Assembly (NCBI GenBank): GCA_041395625.1
Contig: JAWLAE010000001.1
Coordinates: forward strand, 124,001-188,000
DNA length: 64,000 bases
Reading direction: 5' to 3'
DNA from: CADEED01 sp041395625
GTDB lineage: Bacteria > Pseudomonadota > Gammaproteobacteria > Steroidobacterales > Steroidobacteraceae
Part shown: positions 53,538 through 63,841 of the stretch, one piece after another
Layout: the number at the start of each line of letters is the position of its first letter
Position numbering within the stretch: position 1 is the stretch's first letter
Translations under genes and position numbers: made by a program
The notes under the pieces: model-generated
Told to the model about the DNA's origin: nothing
Database searches by the model: none
Seen by the model: the letters and a program-made list of their open reading frames with translations, nothing else

Positions 53538-54506
53538 ATGCGTCTGAAGTATCAACCGAGGAATTTGCGCGAGACCGCCAAGCCAGACGACTTCGGCCGC
53601 GTGGCCGTACTGTTGGGTGGTTCGTCCGCAGAGCGGGAGATCTCGCTGCTGTCCGGCAACGCAGTGCTCGCCGCGCTGTTGCGCAGTGGCGTCGATGCCC
53701 AGCCATTCGATCCGCGCGACGTGCCGCTCGGCGATCTCGTCACGCGCCGTTTCGATCGTGCGTTCATCGCCTTGCACGGACCAGGCGGTGAGGACGGCAC
53801 GGTGCAGGGCGCGCTCGAATGCCTCGGCATTCCCTACACGGGTAGCGGCGTGCTGGGATCGGCGATCGGCATGGACAAGCTGCGTACCAAGCGACTCGCT
53901 GGTGCCCTCGGCGTGCCGACGCCCGAGTTCGCCGTGCTGCGTTCCGCTGACGATCTGTCGCGTTGCATCGAACGACTGGGTATGCCGCTGATCGTCAAAC
54001 CGGCCACGCAGGGCTCGTCGGTCGGGATGACGAAGGTGACGACGCCCGAGGCATTGGCGCCTGCCTATCAGGCAGCGGCACTGGTCGACAGCGCCGTGTT
54101 TGCCGAACAGTGGATTACCGGCGGTGAATACACCGTGGTGATCCTGCACGGCCGCGCCTTGCCCGCCATTCGCATCGAGACACCGCGAGCCTTCTACGAC
54201 TATGAGGCCAAGTATTTCCGCGATGACACGCTCTACCACTGCCCGGCGGGCCTGACAGCGGACGCCGAGCAGGCGCTCGCGAAACTTGCGCTGCAAGCCT
54301 TCGACGCGGTGGGGGCCGAAGGCTGGGGCCGTGTCGATTTCATGCTGGACGAGGAGGGGCGGGCGTTTCTGCTCGAGCTCAATACCGTGCCCGGCATGAC
54401 CGATCACAGCCTGGTACCGATGGCCGCGCGCGCGGCCGGCATGAGCTTCGATGAACTCGTGCTGCAGATACTCGCGACCAGCTTCAACCGTCAGCCCTGC
54501 AACTAG
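53538..54506 (+). CDS. ddlB: D-alanine-D-alanine ligase
   Basis: A 322-residue ATP-grasp ligase with AVLLGGSSAEREISLLSGNAV, ALHGPGGEDGTVQG and the metal-binding segment FLLELNTVPGMTDHSLVP. It makes the D-Ala-D-Ala dipeptide used by MurF. It starts four bases after murB. The family's usual Gly-Arg-Glu region appears as GGEYTVVIL. Confidence 0.96.
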   Translation: MRLKYQPRNLRETAKPDDFGRVAVLLGGSSAEREISLLSGNAVLAALLRSGVDAQPFDPRDVPLGDLVTRRFDRAFIALHGPGGEDGTVQGALECLGIPYTGSGVLGSAIGMDKLRTKRLAGALGVPTPEFAVLRSADDLSRCIERLGMPLIVKPATQGSSVGMTKVTTPEALAPAYQAAALVDSAVFAEQWITGGEYTVVILHGRALPAIRIETPRAFYDYEAKYFRDDTLYHCPAGLTADAEQALAKLALQAFDAVGAEGWGRVDFMLDEEGRAFLLELNTVPGMTDHSLVPMAARAAGMSFDELVLQILATSFNRQPCN

Positions 54507-54522
54507 GCGCACGCGAACCGAC

Positions 54523-55320
54523 ATGATCCTGCGACCAAAAAACCGACGTAAGCAGAGCGAGCCGCGCTGGCAGTTGCCGACGCTCGACTGGCGTCGACTC
54601 GGGTTTGGCGTCGGCGGCGTCGTCTCACTCGTGTTACTGAGTAGCATCGCTGCGCGAGTGCTGGACCAGCCGATCGAGCGGATCGCGGTTCTCGGGCAGT
54701 TCCAGCGCGTGTCGCCCGTGGCGGTCGAGGAGGCGGTGCAGGAGCGGGTGCGCGACATGGGTCTGGTATCGGTACAACTCGATGCAGTGCGCCGCGCGGT
54801 CGAGCAGATTCCATGGGTAGCCAGCGCGCAGATCGCTCGTAGTTGGCCGCGTGCGCTCACGATCACCGTCACCGAGCAAGTCGCTGCAGCGCGTTGGGGC
54901 ACCAACGGCCTGCTCAATACACGCGGCGAGCTGTTTGTTTCCGAAGCGCGCCATATCCCCACCGAGTTGCCGCAGTTGTCAGGTCCGACGGCGAGCGAAC
55001 AGCTGGTCGCGCAGCGCTACTTCGCCGTACAGGGTCGGCTGGTGGAAGCTGGTACGCGGATCACTGCCATGCGCCTCGATCAACGTGGTGCCTGGGAGTT
55101 CGACCTCGACAACGGCATTACCGTGCGGCTCGGGCGTCGGCAGGTCGACGAGCGCTTCGAGCGATTTGCAGCAACGGCGCTGCGCCTGATCACGCAGCGC
55201 GCGACCGATATCGCTTACGTCGATATGCGCTACACCAATGGTTTTGCAGTCGGCTGGCGCGACGGTGAGCGACGCGTGGCGACCGGCACAGTTTCGCAGG
55301 ATGACAATCCGGATGGCTAA
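54523..55320 (+). CDS. ftsQ: Cell division protein FtsQ
   Basis: A 265-residue bitopic protein. A basic cytoplasmic N-terminus precedes a transmembrane helix (about 25-45: VGGVVSLVLLSSIAARVL), then a POTRA domain (about 50-120: IERIAVLGQFQRVSPVAVEE) and the FtsQ beta domain. It links the divisome's early and late proteins through FtsB and FtsL. The ATG at 54523 follows the ddlB stop by 16 bases. It overlaps ftsA by eight bases. Confidence 0.95.
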   Translation: MILRPKNRRKQSEPRWQLPTLDWRRLGFGVGGVVSLVLLSSIAARVLDQPIERIAVLGQFQRVSPVAVEEAVQERVRDMGLVSVQLDAVRRAVEQIPWVASAQIARSWPRALTITVTEQVAAARWGTNGLLNTRGELFVSEARHIPTELPQLSGPTASEQLVAQRYFAVQGRLVEAGTRITAMRLDQRGAWEFDLDNGITVRLGRRQVDERFERFAATALRLITQRATDIAYVDMRYTNGFAVGWRDGERRVATGTVSQDDNPDG

Positions 55321-56548
55321 ACGCTCAGACAAGAACCTGATCATTGGCCTCGACATCGGCACGTCGAAAGTCGTGACGCTGGTAGGCGAGGTAGGCCCGG
55401 ATGATTCGATCGAAGTGATCGGTATCGGCTCGCAGCCCTCCCGCGGTCTCAAGAAGGGCGTGGTGGTCAATATCGAATCGACCGTGCAGTCGATCCAGCG
55501 CTCGGTGGAAGAAGCCGAGCTGATGGCAGGCTGCGAGATCCACTCAGTGTTCGCCGGCATCGCTGGTAGTCATGTGCGCAGTCTCAACTCCCATGGCGTC
55601 GTCGCGATCCGTGATCGCGAAGTCACCCATTCGGACGTCGAGCATGTCGTCGACGCGGCCAAGGCGGTCGCGATCCCGGCCGACCAGAAGATCCTGCACG
55701 TGCTGCCGCAGGAATTCATCATCGATGGCCAGGAAGGCATCCGCGATCCGATCGGCATGTCGGGCGTACGGCTCGAAGCCAAGGTGCACATCGTCACCGG
55801 GGCCGACAGCGCTGCGCAGAACATCGAGAAATGCATCCAGCGCTGTGGGCTGACGGTCGACGACATCGTGCTCGAGCAACTGGCCTCGAGCTTCGCCGTG
55901 CTGACCGAGGATGAGAAAGAGCTCGGCGTCTGCATCGTCGACATCGGCGGTGGTACGACCGACCTTGCGGTGTTCTCGCAAGGCGCGATCCGGCACACGG
56001 CCGTGATACCGATTGCCGGGGATCAGGTAACCAACGACATCGCCGTGTCGATGCGCACGCCGACCCAGTACGCCGAGGACATCAAGATCCGCTATGCGTG
56101 TGCATTGTCGCAACTGGCGAATCCCGACGAGAGCATCGAGGTGCCGTCGGTGGGCGATCGACCCGCGCGGCGACTCGCGCGCCAGACCCTCGCCGAAGTG
56201 GTCGAGCCGCGTTACGAGGAGTTGTTTGGCCTGGTGCGCGAGGAATTGCGCCGCAGCGGGTTCGAAGAGATTGTCGCGGCGGGCATCGTCCTCACCGGTG
56301 GCAGCGCCAAGATGGAAGGTGCGATCGAGCTCGCCGAAGAAGTTTTCCACGTGCCCGTGCGCCTGGGTTTGCCGCAGTACATCAAGGGCCTCTCGGACGT
56401 GGTGAAGAATCCGATTTACGCAACTGGTGCCGGCCTCTTGTTATACGCGCGCGACAACCAGCTCGCGAGCAATAGAGCTCGCTCGGTGACGACCAGCGCC
56501 AAGACGGCGCTCGATCGCATGAAGAGCTGGTTCCAGGGCAATTTTTGA
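55313..56548 (+). CDS. ftsA: Cell division protein FtsA
   Basis: A 411-residue actin-like ATPase: phosphate-1 loop GLDIGTSKVVTLVGE, the 1C domain in the first 200 residues, phosphate-2 DIGGGTTDLAVF and the adenosine loop VLTGGSAKMEG. The C-terminal amphipathic helix (LDRMKSWFQGNF) is the membrane-targeting sequence. FtsA ties FtsZ filaments to the membrane. An ATG four codons earlier is also in frame. Confidence 0.97.
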   Translation: MAKRSDKNLIIGLDIGTSKVVTLVGEVGPDDSIEVIGIGSQPSRGLKKGVVVNIESTVQSIQRSVEEAELMAGCEIHSVFAGIAGSHVRSLNSHGVVAIRDREVTHSDVEHVVDAAKAVAIPADQKILHVLPQEFIIDGQEGIRDPIGMSGVRLEAKVHIVTGADSAAQNIEKCIQRCGLTVDDIVLEQLASSFAVLTEDEKELGVCIVDIGGGTTDLAVFSQGAIRHTAVIPIAGDQVTNDIAVSMRTPTQYAEDIKIRYACALSQLANPDESIEVPSVGDRPARRLARQTLAEVVEPRYEELFGLVREELRRSGFEEIVAAGIVLTGGSAKMEGAIELAEEVFHVPVRLGLPQYIKGLSDVVKNPIYATGAGLLLYARDNQLASNRARSVTTSAKTALDRMKSWFQGNF

Positions 56549-56615
56549 TGAGCTGACAGACGAAAGATGAATGACCGCAGATTAACCCCGCTTGTTTTGT
56601 GTAAGGAGCAACACG

Positions 56616-57821
<1,206 letters not shown>

Positions 57822-57870
57822 CGACCTGTGTCCGTGGTACGGTAGCGCCCCCCCTGTTGCCGGGTCCGGC

Positions 57871-57888
57871 GCATCGCGCCTGCGATGC
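57871..57888. promoter_or_regulatory. Hairpin in the ftsZ-lpxC intergenic leader
   Basis: GCATCGC at 57871-57877 and GCGATGC at 57882-57888 form a perfect seven-pair stem with a four-base loop in the 155-base gap between ftsZ and lpxC. It is not followed by a T tract. It may be a weak terminator after ftsZ or part of the lpxC leader. Confidence 0.35.
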
Positions 57889-57976
57889 TCTGCTCCCCGG
57901 ATTCGCCAGGAGGGTGGGTGCTACCAACCTCACGGCTCGCTGCGCGACGGTCGCGCCGATTGAGAGATTGAAACGT

Positions 57977-58900
57977 ATGCTGGGTCAACGCACGCTAAAG
58001 AACACCATTCGCGCCTCGGGCGTCGGACTGCACACTGGCACGAAAGTGCTGATGACACTGCGGCCGGCCGAGGTCGATACCGGGATCGTGTTTCGGCGGA
58101 CGGATCTCGATCCGCCGCTGGACATCCCGGCGCATGCCGAGAATGTGGGTGATACGCAGCTCGGTACTACCTTGATCAAGGGCGCCGCGCGCGTCTCCAC
58201 GGTCGAGCACTTGCTGTCTGCCTTCGCTGGCCTCGGGATCGACAATGCCATCGTTGAGGTGAGTGCACCCGAAGTGCCCATCATGGATGGCAGTGCCGGC
58301 CCATTCGTGTTCCTGCTGCAGTCAGCGGGGGTCGCCGAACAGAAAGCGGCGAAGAAATTCGTCCGTATCAAGAAGAAGGTACGGGTCGAAGACGGCGACA
58401 AGTGGGCAGAGTTCAAGCCCTTCGACGGCTTCAAGGTGAACTTCGAAATCGAATTCGACCACCCGGTCTTCAAGCGGCGCACGCAAGCGTCGTCGATGGA
58501 CTTCTCGACGACTTCGTTCCTCAAGGAAGTGAGTCGTGCCCGCACCTTCGGCTTCATGCGTGATCTCGAAACGCTGCGCGAGCGCAATCTGGCGCTGGGT
58601 GGCAATCTCGACAACGCCATCGTCCTGGATGATTTCCGCGTTCTGAACGAAGACGGCCTGCGTTACGAAGACGAGTTCGTGAAGCACAAGATCCTCGATG
58701 CCATCGGGGATCTCTATCTGTTAGGACATAGCCTGATCGGCGAATTCTCGGGCTACAAGTCGGGCCATGCACTCAATAACCAGTTGCTGCGCGCACTGCT
58801 CGCGGATCCGTCGTCCTGGGAATCGATGGTATTCGAAAAACTGTCGGATGCGCCCATTTCCTATGTACAGGCGGCTGCGCCTGCCGCCGCCTCAGTCTGA
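57977..58900 (+). CDS. lpxC: UDP-3-O-acyl-N-acetylglucosamine deacetylase LpxC
   Basis: A 307-residue zinc deacetylase, first committed step of lipid A synthesis. It starts QRTLKNTIRASGVGLHTG; zinc ligands are the His in VEHLLSAFAGLGIDN and the His/Asp in KHKILDAIGDLYLLG, with the catalytic-site HS in GHSLIG. In-frame starts upstream extend into the leader and are not supported by a ribosome binding site. The C-terminal nine bases overlap the convergent dciA. Confidence 0.97.
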   Translation: MLGQRTLKNTIRASGVGLHTGTKVLMTLRPAEVDTGIVFRRTDLDPPLDIPAHAENVGDTQLGTTLIKGAARVSTVEHLLSAFAGLGIDNAIVEVSAPEVPIMDGSAGPFVFLLQSAGVAEQKAAKKFVRIKKKVRVEDGDKWAEFKPFDGFKVNFEIEFDHPVFKRRTQASSMDFSTTSFLKEVSRARTFGFMRDLETLRERNLALGGNLDNAIVLDDFRVLNEDGLRYEDEFVKHKILDAIGDLYLLGHSLIGEFSGYKSGHALNNQLLRALLADPSSWESMVFEKLSDAPISYVQAAAPAAASV

Positions 58901-59278
58901 TTGCGTCGCGGCGCCCGTCGCCGGACCTACTTTCACGGCGACGCTTCGGATCTCCGGATGTTCCAGCCGCAACTCGGCCTCGGCCTCGGCCAGCGCATAA
59001 CGTAATCTGGCGGCCCAGGCGGCAGATTCTGTTATAATAATGAGACTCCCGCGTGTCAGGCGCACTTGCTGGATATGTTCAGACAGCTCGTGCGGCAGTC
59101 TCCTGTTTACTGTGACGGAGCACCTGGACGCGGCAGCCCCTTGCCGGGCAACCTCCTGCAGCAACGGGAGGCGCGTGATGAGCAGATCTTGTACGGATTG
59201 CGTGCGGCCGGCGGGTAAGGGTTCCTTATCGTTCCGACGGCGTGATTTCTGCTTGTCTCGGCGAGGGCTTTTGGGCAT
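58892..59278 (-). CDS. dciA: DciA family (DUF721) protein
   Basis: A 128-residue protein. The basic N-terminus (about 1-25) is followed by a DUF721 domain: VQDLLITRLPLLQEVARQ, then RGSLIIITESAAWAARLRYA. DciA loads or recruits the replicative helicase DnaB in bacteria without DnaC. The order lpxC-dciA-M23-secA is found in pseudomonads and relatives. It runs against its neighbours. A TATAAT on the plus strand near 59034 lies inside this gene. Confidence 0.85.
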   Translation of the reverse strand: MPKSPRRDKQKSRRRNDKEPLPAGRTQSVQDLLITRLPLLQEVARQGAAASRCSVTVNRRLPHELSEHIQQVRLTRGSLIIITESAAWAARLRYALAEAEAELRLEHPEIRSVAVKVGPATGAATQSD

Positions 59279-59464
59279 AGTTCGCGGCGCCGGTTCGTAC
59301 TCTGTCTGCCAGAGCCATGTAAGTGGCGGGCAGTATGACGAACAATCGTCCCCAGTTGAACAATTGAGCGTCGGTCACTGGACCTTCCGCTCGCGGGTGT
59401 CGCCCAGCGTATTGCTGGTGCGTCGGTGTTTTCTAACCTGCGGTCATCGGCCGGAGTTGGCTGG

Positions 59465-60373
59465 ATGAACATAATCTTATTCTCGCGTCGCGAAGGCCGC
59501 GCACGGCATTTCAACCTGGCCCAGCCGGTTGTGGTGGGCGTGTGCGCAATCGCGGGGCTAGCGGTTCTGGGCGGCGCGTTCGCGCTCGGCATGACCATGG
59601 GTGCCGAAGGCTCCAAGGCGAGCGCCGCCAGCTGGAGCGACAAGCTCAGCCAGCAGCAGGCCGAGGTGCGCGAAGTTCGCTCCGAGGTACAAAATCGGGT
59701 GGATGCGATCGCCGCGCGCATCGGTCAGATGAATGCGCACGTGATCCGCCTCGATGCGCTCGGCAAGCGGCTCACGGAAATGGCGAAGATCGACAGCCGC
59801 GAATTCAATTTCGACATCGAACCCGCGATTGGTGGTCCCGAAGGCGACGAGTCGGGTGTCGGCGCCCAGATCCCGGATCTCACGGCCATGATCGATCGAC
59901 TGGAAGAGCGCGTGCGCCTGCGGGATGCGCAGATGGCGGCGCTCGAGAATGTCATTCTGGCGCGCGAGCTCGACCAACAGATCGTGCCGGAAGGTCGCCC
60001 CGTGCGGCAGGGCTTTATTTCTTCCTATTTCGGTGAACGCCAGGATCCGTTCTCGGGCCACCAGGCGTTTCACAGGGGCGTGGATTTCGCAGGCGAGGCC
60101 GGCGCGGAAGTCGTGGCGGTCGCGGCCGGAGTCGTTACCTTCTCCGGCGAAAAATCAGGCTACGGCAATATCGTTGAAGTGAACCATGGCAATGGCCTCG
60201 TTACGCGCTATGGCCACAACGCTCGCAACGTTGCGACGGTGGGACAAACGGTGACACGCGGTCAGACGGTTGCGCTGATGGGGTCCACCGGCCGATCAAC
60301 CGGCCCGCACGTTCATTTCGAAGTGCTACGTGACGGCAAATCGGTCAATCCGTCTACGTTCATTGGCCGGTAA
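59465..60373 (+). CDS. M23 family metallopeptidase (LytM domain)
   Basis: A 302-residue protein. A transmembrane segment at about 22-45 is followed by a coiled coil (about 60-110) and a C-terminal LytM domain (about 185-300) with zinc ligands HRGVDFAG and HVHFE. All expected metal ligands are present, so it may be an active peptidoglycan endopeptidase, unlike EnvC/NlpD-type activators that lack them. GGAG precedes the ATG at 59465. It lies upstream of secA in the common order. Confidence 0.92.
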   Translation: MNIILFSRREGRARHFNLAQPVVVGVCAIAGLAVLGGAFALGMTMGAEGSKASAASWSDKLSQQQAEVREVRSEVQNRVDAIAARIGQMNAHVIRLDALGKRLTEMAKIDSREFNFDIEPAIGGPEGDESGVGAQIPDLTAMIDRLEERVRLRDAQMAALENVILARELDQQIVPEGRPVRQGFISSYFGERQDPFSGHQAFHRGVDFAGEAGAEVVAVAAGVVTFSGEKSGYGNIVEVNHGNGLVTRYGHNARNVATVGQTVTRGQTVALMGSTGRSTGPHVHFEVLRDGKSVNPSTFIGR

Positions 60374-60456
60374 ATCTGAGCCGTCATTCGGCAACGAATG
60401 CAATCGAGCATTCCGGAGCGGCGGCGGCGGCCGTGAAACCATTTCCGCTGGTTCTA

Positions 60457-60510
60457 GTCTGTCCGTAGAATAGGGTCTGTCCGTAGAATAGGCCCGATCC
60501 GTAAAATAGC
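60457..60510 (+). repeat. Three tandem 18-bp repeats upstream of secA
   Basis: GTCTGTCCGTAGAATAGG occurs twice back to back (60457-60474, 60475-60492) and is followed by the diverged CCCGATCCGTAAAATAGC (60493-60510). Each unit carries a -10-like TAGAAT/TAAAAT hexamer at the same place. The array ends 68 bases before the secA start. No good -35 hexamers were found, so promoter, operator or simple repeat are all possible. Confidence 0.75.
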
Positions 60511-60578
60511 GCCCGCACAAAGATCCCTCAGCCCGTAAGTGGTTGTCTGGGATGGGTTTTCTTTAGAGGTTCCTCGGC

Positions 60579-63383
60579 GTGTCCAATTTTCTCACGCGGC
60601 TCTTTGGCAGTCGCAACGATCGCATCATCAAGGGTCACAGCCGGGTGGTGCGGGCGGCGGCCGAGTTCGAACCCGCGTTGCAGGCGCTGTCTGACGAACA
60701 GTTGCGAGGCAAGACGCAGGAATTCCGCGAGCGTCTGAAGAACGGCGCCACGCTCGATGAACTGGCGCCTGAAGCGTTCGCTGTCGCGCGTGAAGCCGCG
60801 GTGCGCACGCTCAAGATGCGCCATTTCGACGTCCAGCTGATCGGCGGCATGACGCTGCACGAGGGCAAGATCGCCGAAATGCGCACCGGTGAGGGCAAGA
60901 CGCTGGTCGCGACACTCGCCGCATATCTCAATGCGCTGCCGGGCGCTGGCGTGCATGTTGTCACGGTCAATGAGTACCTCGCGCAACGCGATTCCGAGTG
61001 GATGGGGCCGATCTATCGGTTTCTCGGCTTGGCGGTCGGCGTGATCAAGAATTCGCAGAGCTCGGCGGACAAGCGCGCCGCCTACGCCTGCGACATCACC
61101 TACGGCACGAACAATGAGTTCGGCTTCGACTACCTGCGCGACAACCTCGCCTACCGGCTGGAGGACCGTGTGCAGCGCGGACTGGCCTTCGCCATCGTCG
61201 ACGAGGTCGATTCGATCCTGATCGACGAAGCGCGCACGCCGCTCATCATTTCGGGGCCGGCGGACGAGAGCACCGACCTGTATCTACAGATCAACAAGCT
61301 GATTCCGCGACTCACGGTGCAAAAGGCCGAAGACGAACCGGGCGATTACAGCGTCGACGAGAAGACGCGCCAGGCGCATCTCACCGAGGCGGGTCATGAA
61401 CACGTCGAGCAGCTGATGCTCGAGGCTGGCTTGTTGCGCGAAGGCGAGAGCTTGTACGACGCCGCCAACATACGCTTGATGCATCACCTCAACGCAGCGC
61501 TGCGCGCCAACGCGCTCTACAAGCGCGACGTCGAATACATCGTGCGTGGTGGCGAGGTGATCATCGTCGATGAGTTCACGGGCCGCACGATGCCAGGGCG
61601 ACGTTGGTCGGATGGATTGCATCAGGCGGTCGAAGCCAAGGAAGGCGTGCGGGTGCGCGAGGAGAACCAGACGGTCGCGTCGATCACGTTCCAGAACTAC
61701 TTCCGGCTCTACAAGAAGCTCTCGGGCATGACCGGCACCGCCGATACCGAGGCGCCAGAGTTCCTGCAGATCTATGGCCTGGAAGTGGTCGTGATACCGA
61801 CGCATCGACCGATGGTCCGCAAGGATCACCCGGACTACGTCTATCTCAATCAGAAAGACAAGTTCGACGCCATCATCGAGGATATCCAGGACTGCGCCAA
61901 GCGTGGCCAGCCGGTGCTGGTGGGCACCACGTCGATCGAGACGTCGGAGCTTCTCTCGGGCGTATTGCAGACCAACGCCATCCAGCATGAAGTTCTGAAC
62001 GCCAAACAACACGAGCGCGAGGCGCAAGTCGTCGCGCAGGCCGGTCGGCCGGGCGGCGTGACGATTGCCACCAACATGGCGGGCCGCGGCACGGACATCG
62101 TGTTAGGTGGCAACCTCGAATCAGAGCTGGAGTCAGCCGCCGCTGCTGCAGGCGAGGGCGGCTTGTCCGAGGACGAGCGGACCCGCATCCGCGCTGCCTG
62201 GCAGACGCGTCACGATCAGGTGCTGGCCGCTGGCGGCCTGCACATCATCGGCACTGAGCGGCACGAGTCGCGTCGTATCGACAATCAGCTACGTGGCCGG
62301 TCGGGCAGACAAGGTGACCCCGGCTCGAGCCGCTTCTATCTCTCGATGGAAGACAATCTGATGCGCATCTTCGGCGACCCGGGTCGCACCAAGAAGTTGC
62401 TGCAGTTCGCCGGCATGAAGCCGGGCGAAGTGATCGAGAGCAATATGCTGTCGCGGCAGATCGAGAAAGCGCAACGCAAGGTCGAGGCGCACAACTTCGA
62501 CATTCGCAAGCAGCTCCTGATGTTCGACGACGTCGCCAACGACCAGCGCAAGGTGATCTATCAGCAGCGCACGGAAATCCTGGCTGCGGAGGATCTGTCC
62601 GATTCGATCGGCGGCATTCGCGCCGAAGCGGTTGGTACCGTGCTGGACCAGTACTTGCCGAAGAACGCCGACCCGCAGTCCTGGGATCTGGACGGCCTCG
62701 CGGCGCAGATCCGTAAGGAGTTTGGCGCGACGATCGAACCAAAGGCCTGGTTGTCCGCTGATGCAGAGCTGGTGGAGCACAACTTGCGCGAACGGGTGAT
62801 CGAGGCGATCGACGCATACTACGCCGAGAAGACGCAGCGCGTCGGAGTCGAGATCATGCGCCATGTCGAGAAGGACGTGATGCTGCGGACGCTCGATCAG
62901 CAATGGCGCGAACACCTCGCTGCGATGGATTATCTGCGCCAGGGGATCCATCTGCGCGGCTATGCGCAGAAGGACTATCGATTCGAGTACAAGCGCGAGG
63001 CGTTCGAGCTGTTCTCGGCGATGCTCGATCGGGTGAAATTCGAGACCGCCTCGACGCTGGCCACGGCCGAGATCCGCACCGAGCAGGAAATCGAGCGTGA
63101 AGAGGCGCAGCGCCGCGAGCGCCTGGCCCGCGCCCTGCAAGCGCAACATGCAGAAGCGGCTTCCGCGTTGAGCGCTGGCGGTGACGCTGCCGAGGCACCC
63201 ATGCCTGCGCCCCGCCAGGGCGCCGCCGGCGTACTGCCCGGTGCCGCGCGGCCCACCGCGCCCGTTGTCGAGGCGGGCACGTTCGTGCGCGGCGAGCGCA
63301 AGGTGGGCCGCAACGAACCCTGTCCTTGTGGCAGCGGCAAGAAGTTCAAGCACTGCCACGGCGCGCTGGCCGACGCTGGGTGA
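60579..63383 (+). CDS. secA: Protein translocase ATPase SecA
   Basis: A 934-residue preprotein translocase motor. Motifs: MRTGEGKTLVATLAAYL (Walker A), VDEVDSILIDEARTPLIISG (DEAD box), and the helicase motifs TNMAGRGTDIVLGGN and GRSGRQGDPGSSRFYLSMED. The C-terminal zinc site is CPCGSGKKFKHCHG after a low-complexity Ala/Pro linker. It drives protein export through SecYEG. The start is GTG at 60579 with AGAGG nine bases before it. Confidence 0.98.
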   Translation: MSNFLTRLFGSRNDRIIKGHSRVVRAAAEFEPALQALSDEQLRGKTQEFRERLKNGATLDELAPEAFAVAREAAVRTLKMRHFDVQLIGGMTLHEGKIAEMRTGEGKTLVATLAAYLNALPGAGVHVVTVNEYLAQRDSEWMGPIYRFLGLAVGVIKNSQSSADKRAAYACDITYGTNNEFGFDYLRDNLAYRLEDRVQRGLAFAIVDEVDSILIDEARTPLIISGPADESTDLYLQINKLIPRLTVQKAEDEPGDYSVDEKTRQAHLTEAGHEHVEQLMLEAGLLREGESLYDAANIRLMHHLNAALRANALYKRDVEYIVRGGEVIIVDEFTGRTMPGRRWSDGLHQAVEAKEGVRVREENQTVASITFQNYFRLYKKLSGMTGTADTEAPEFLQIYGLEVVVIPTHRPMVRKDHPDYVYLNQKDKFDAIIEDIQDCAKRGQPVLVGTTSIETSELLSGVLQTNAIQHEVLNAKQHEREAQVVAQAGRPGGVTIATNMAGRGTDIVLGGNLESELESAAAAAGEGGLSEDERTRIRAAWQTRHDQVLAAGGLHIIGTERHESRRIDNQLRGRSGRQGDPGSSRFYLSMEDNLMRIFGDPGRTKKLLQFAGMKPGEVIESNMLSRQIEKAQRKVEAHNFDIRKQLLMFDDVANDQRKVIYQQRTEILAAEDLSDSIGGIRAEAVGTVLDQYLPKNADPQSWDLDGLAAQIRKEFGATIEPKAWLSADAELVEHNLRERVIEAIDAYYAEKTQRVGVEIMRHVEKDVMLRTLDQQWREHLAAMDYLRQGIHLRGYAQKDYRFEYKREAFELFSAMLDRVKFETASTLATAEIRTEQEIEREEAQRRERLARALQAQHAEAASALSAGGDAAEAPMPAPRQGAAGVLPGAARPTAPVVEAGTFVRGERKVGRNEPCPCGSGKKFKHCHGALADAG

Positions 63384-63412
63384 CGGGGGGCGCCTCCTCG
63401 ACCGGCGGCACG

Positions 63413-63841
63413 ATGCCAGTCGTGCGCGTCGTAGCCGCCGTACTGTTCGATCAGCAGGGGCGCGTACTGCTGGCCGAGCGGCCGGCTGGTCGTCACCTGG
63501 CTGGTTGGTGGGAATTCCCCGGTGGTAAGGTAGGCGCAGGTGAAAGCGACGCCGTGGCGCTGGTACGCGAGTTGCGCGAGGAGCTGGGAATCGAGGCGCT
63601 GCCGGAACGCGAGCTGCTCACGGTTTGCCACAGTTACTCGGACCGCGCGGTCCAGCTGGTTTTCTGGCGCGTCGGCAGCTTTGCCGGTGAGCCGGATGGC
63701 CTGGAAGGGCAGCGACTGAAGTGGGTGTCGATCGATGCGCTGGCCGACGAGCGTCTGCTCGAGGCGGACCGGCCGCTGGTCGCGGCGTTGCAATTGGCTC
63801 GAAGGAGGGCAGATCGATGGCAACCAACAGCAAAGACCTGA
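63413..63841 (+). CDS. mutT: Nudix hydrolase, MutT-like 8-oxo-dGTP diphosphatase
   Basis: A 142-residue Nudix protein with the complete box GGKVGAGESDAVALVRELREELGIE in pieces: GG-x5-E, then REL-x-EE. It removes oxidised guanine nucleotides; some homologues prefer other nucleotides, so the substrate is by analogy. It starts 29 bases after secA, as in many gammaproteobacteria (secA-mutT). It overlaps the next gene by 25 bases. Confidence 0.92.
   Translation: MPVVRVVAAVLFDQQGRVLLAERPAGRHLAGWWEFPGGKVGAGESDAVALVRELREELGIEALPERELLTVCHSYSDRAVQLVFWRVGSFAGEPDGLEGQRLKWVSIDALADERLLEADRPLVAALQLARRRADRWQPTAKT

Noticed and set aside
59030..59042. TATAAT hexamer on the plus strand as promoter for the M23 gene
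   Set aside because: It lies inside dciA about 430 bases before the M23 start and no -35 element at correct spacing was seen; such AT runs occur by chance.
60326..60520. Small minus-strand protein with repeated Tyr-Ser-Thr-Asp-Arg
   Set aside because: The repeat peptide is simply the translation of the 18-bp DNA repeat; no start signal or family is seen.
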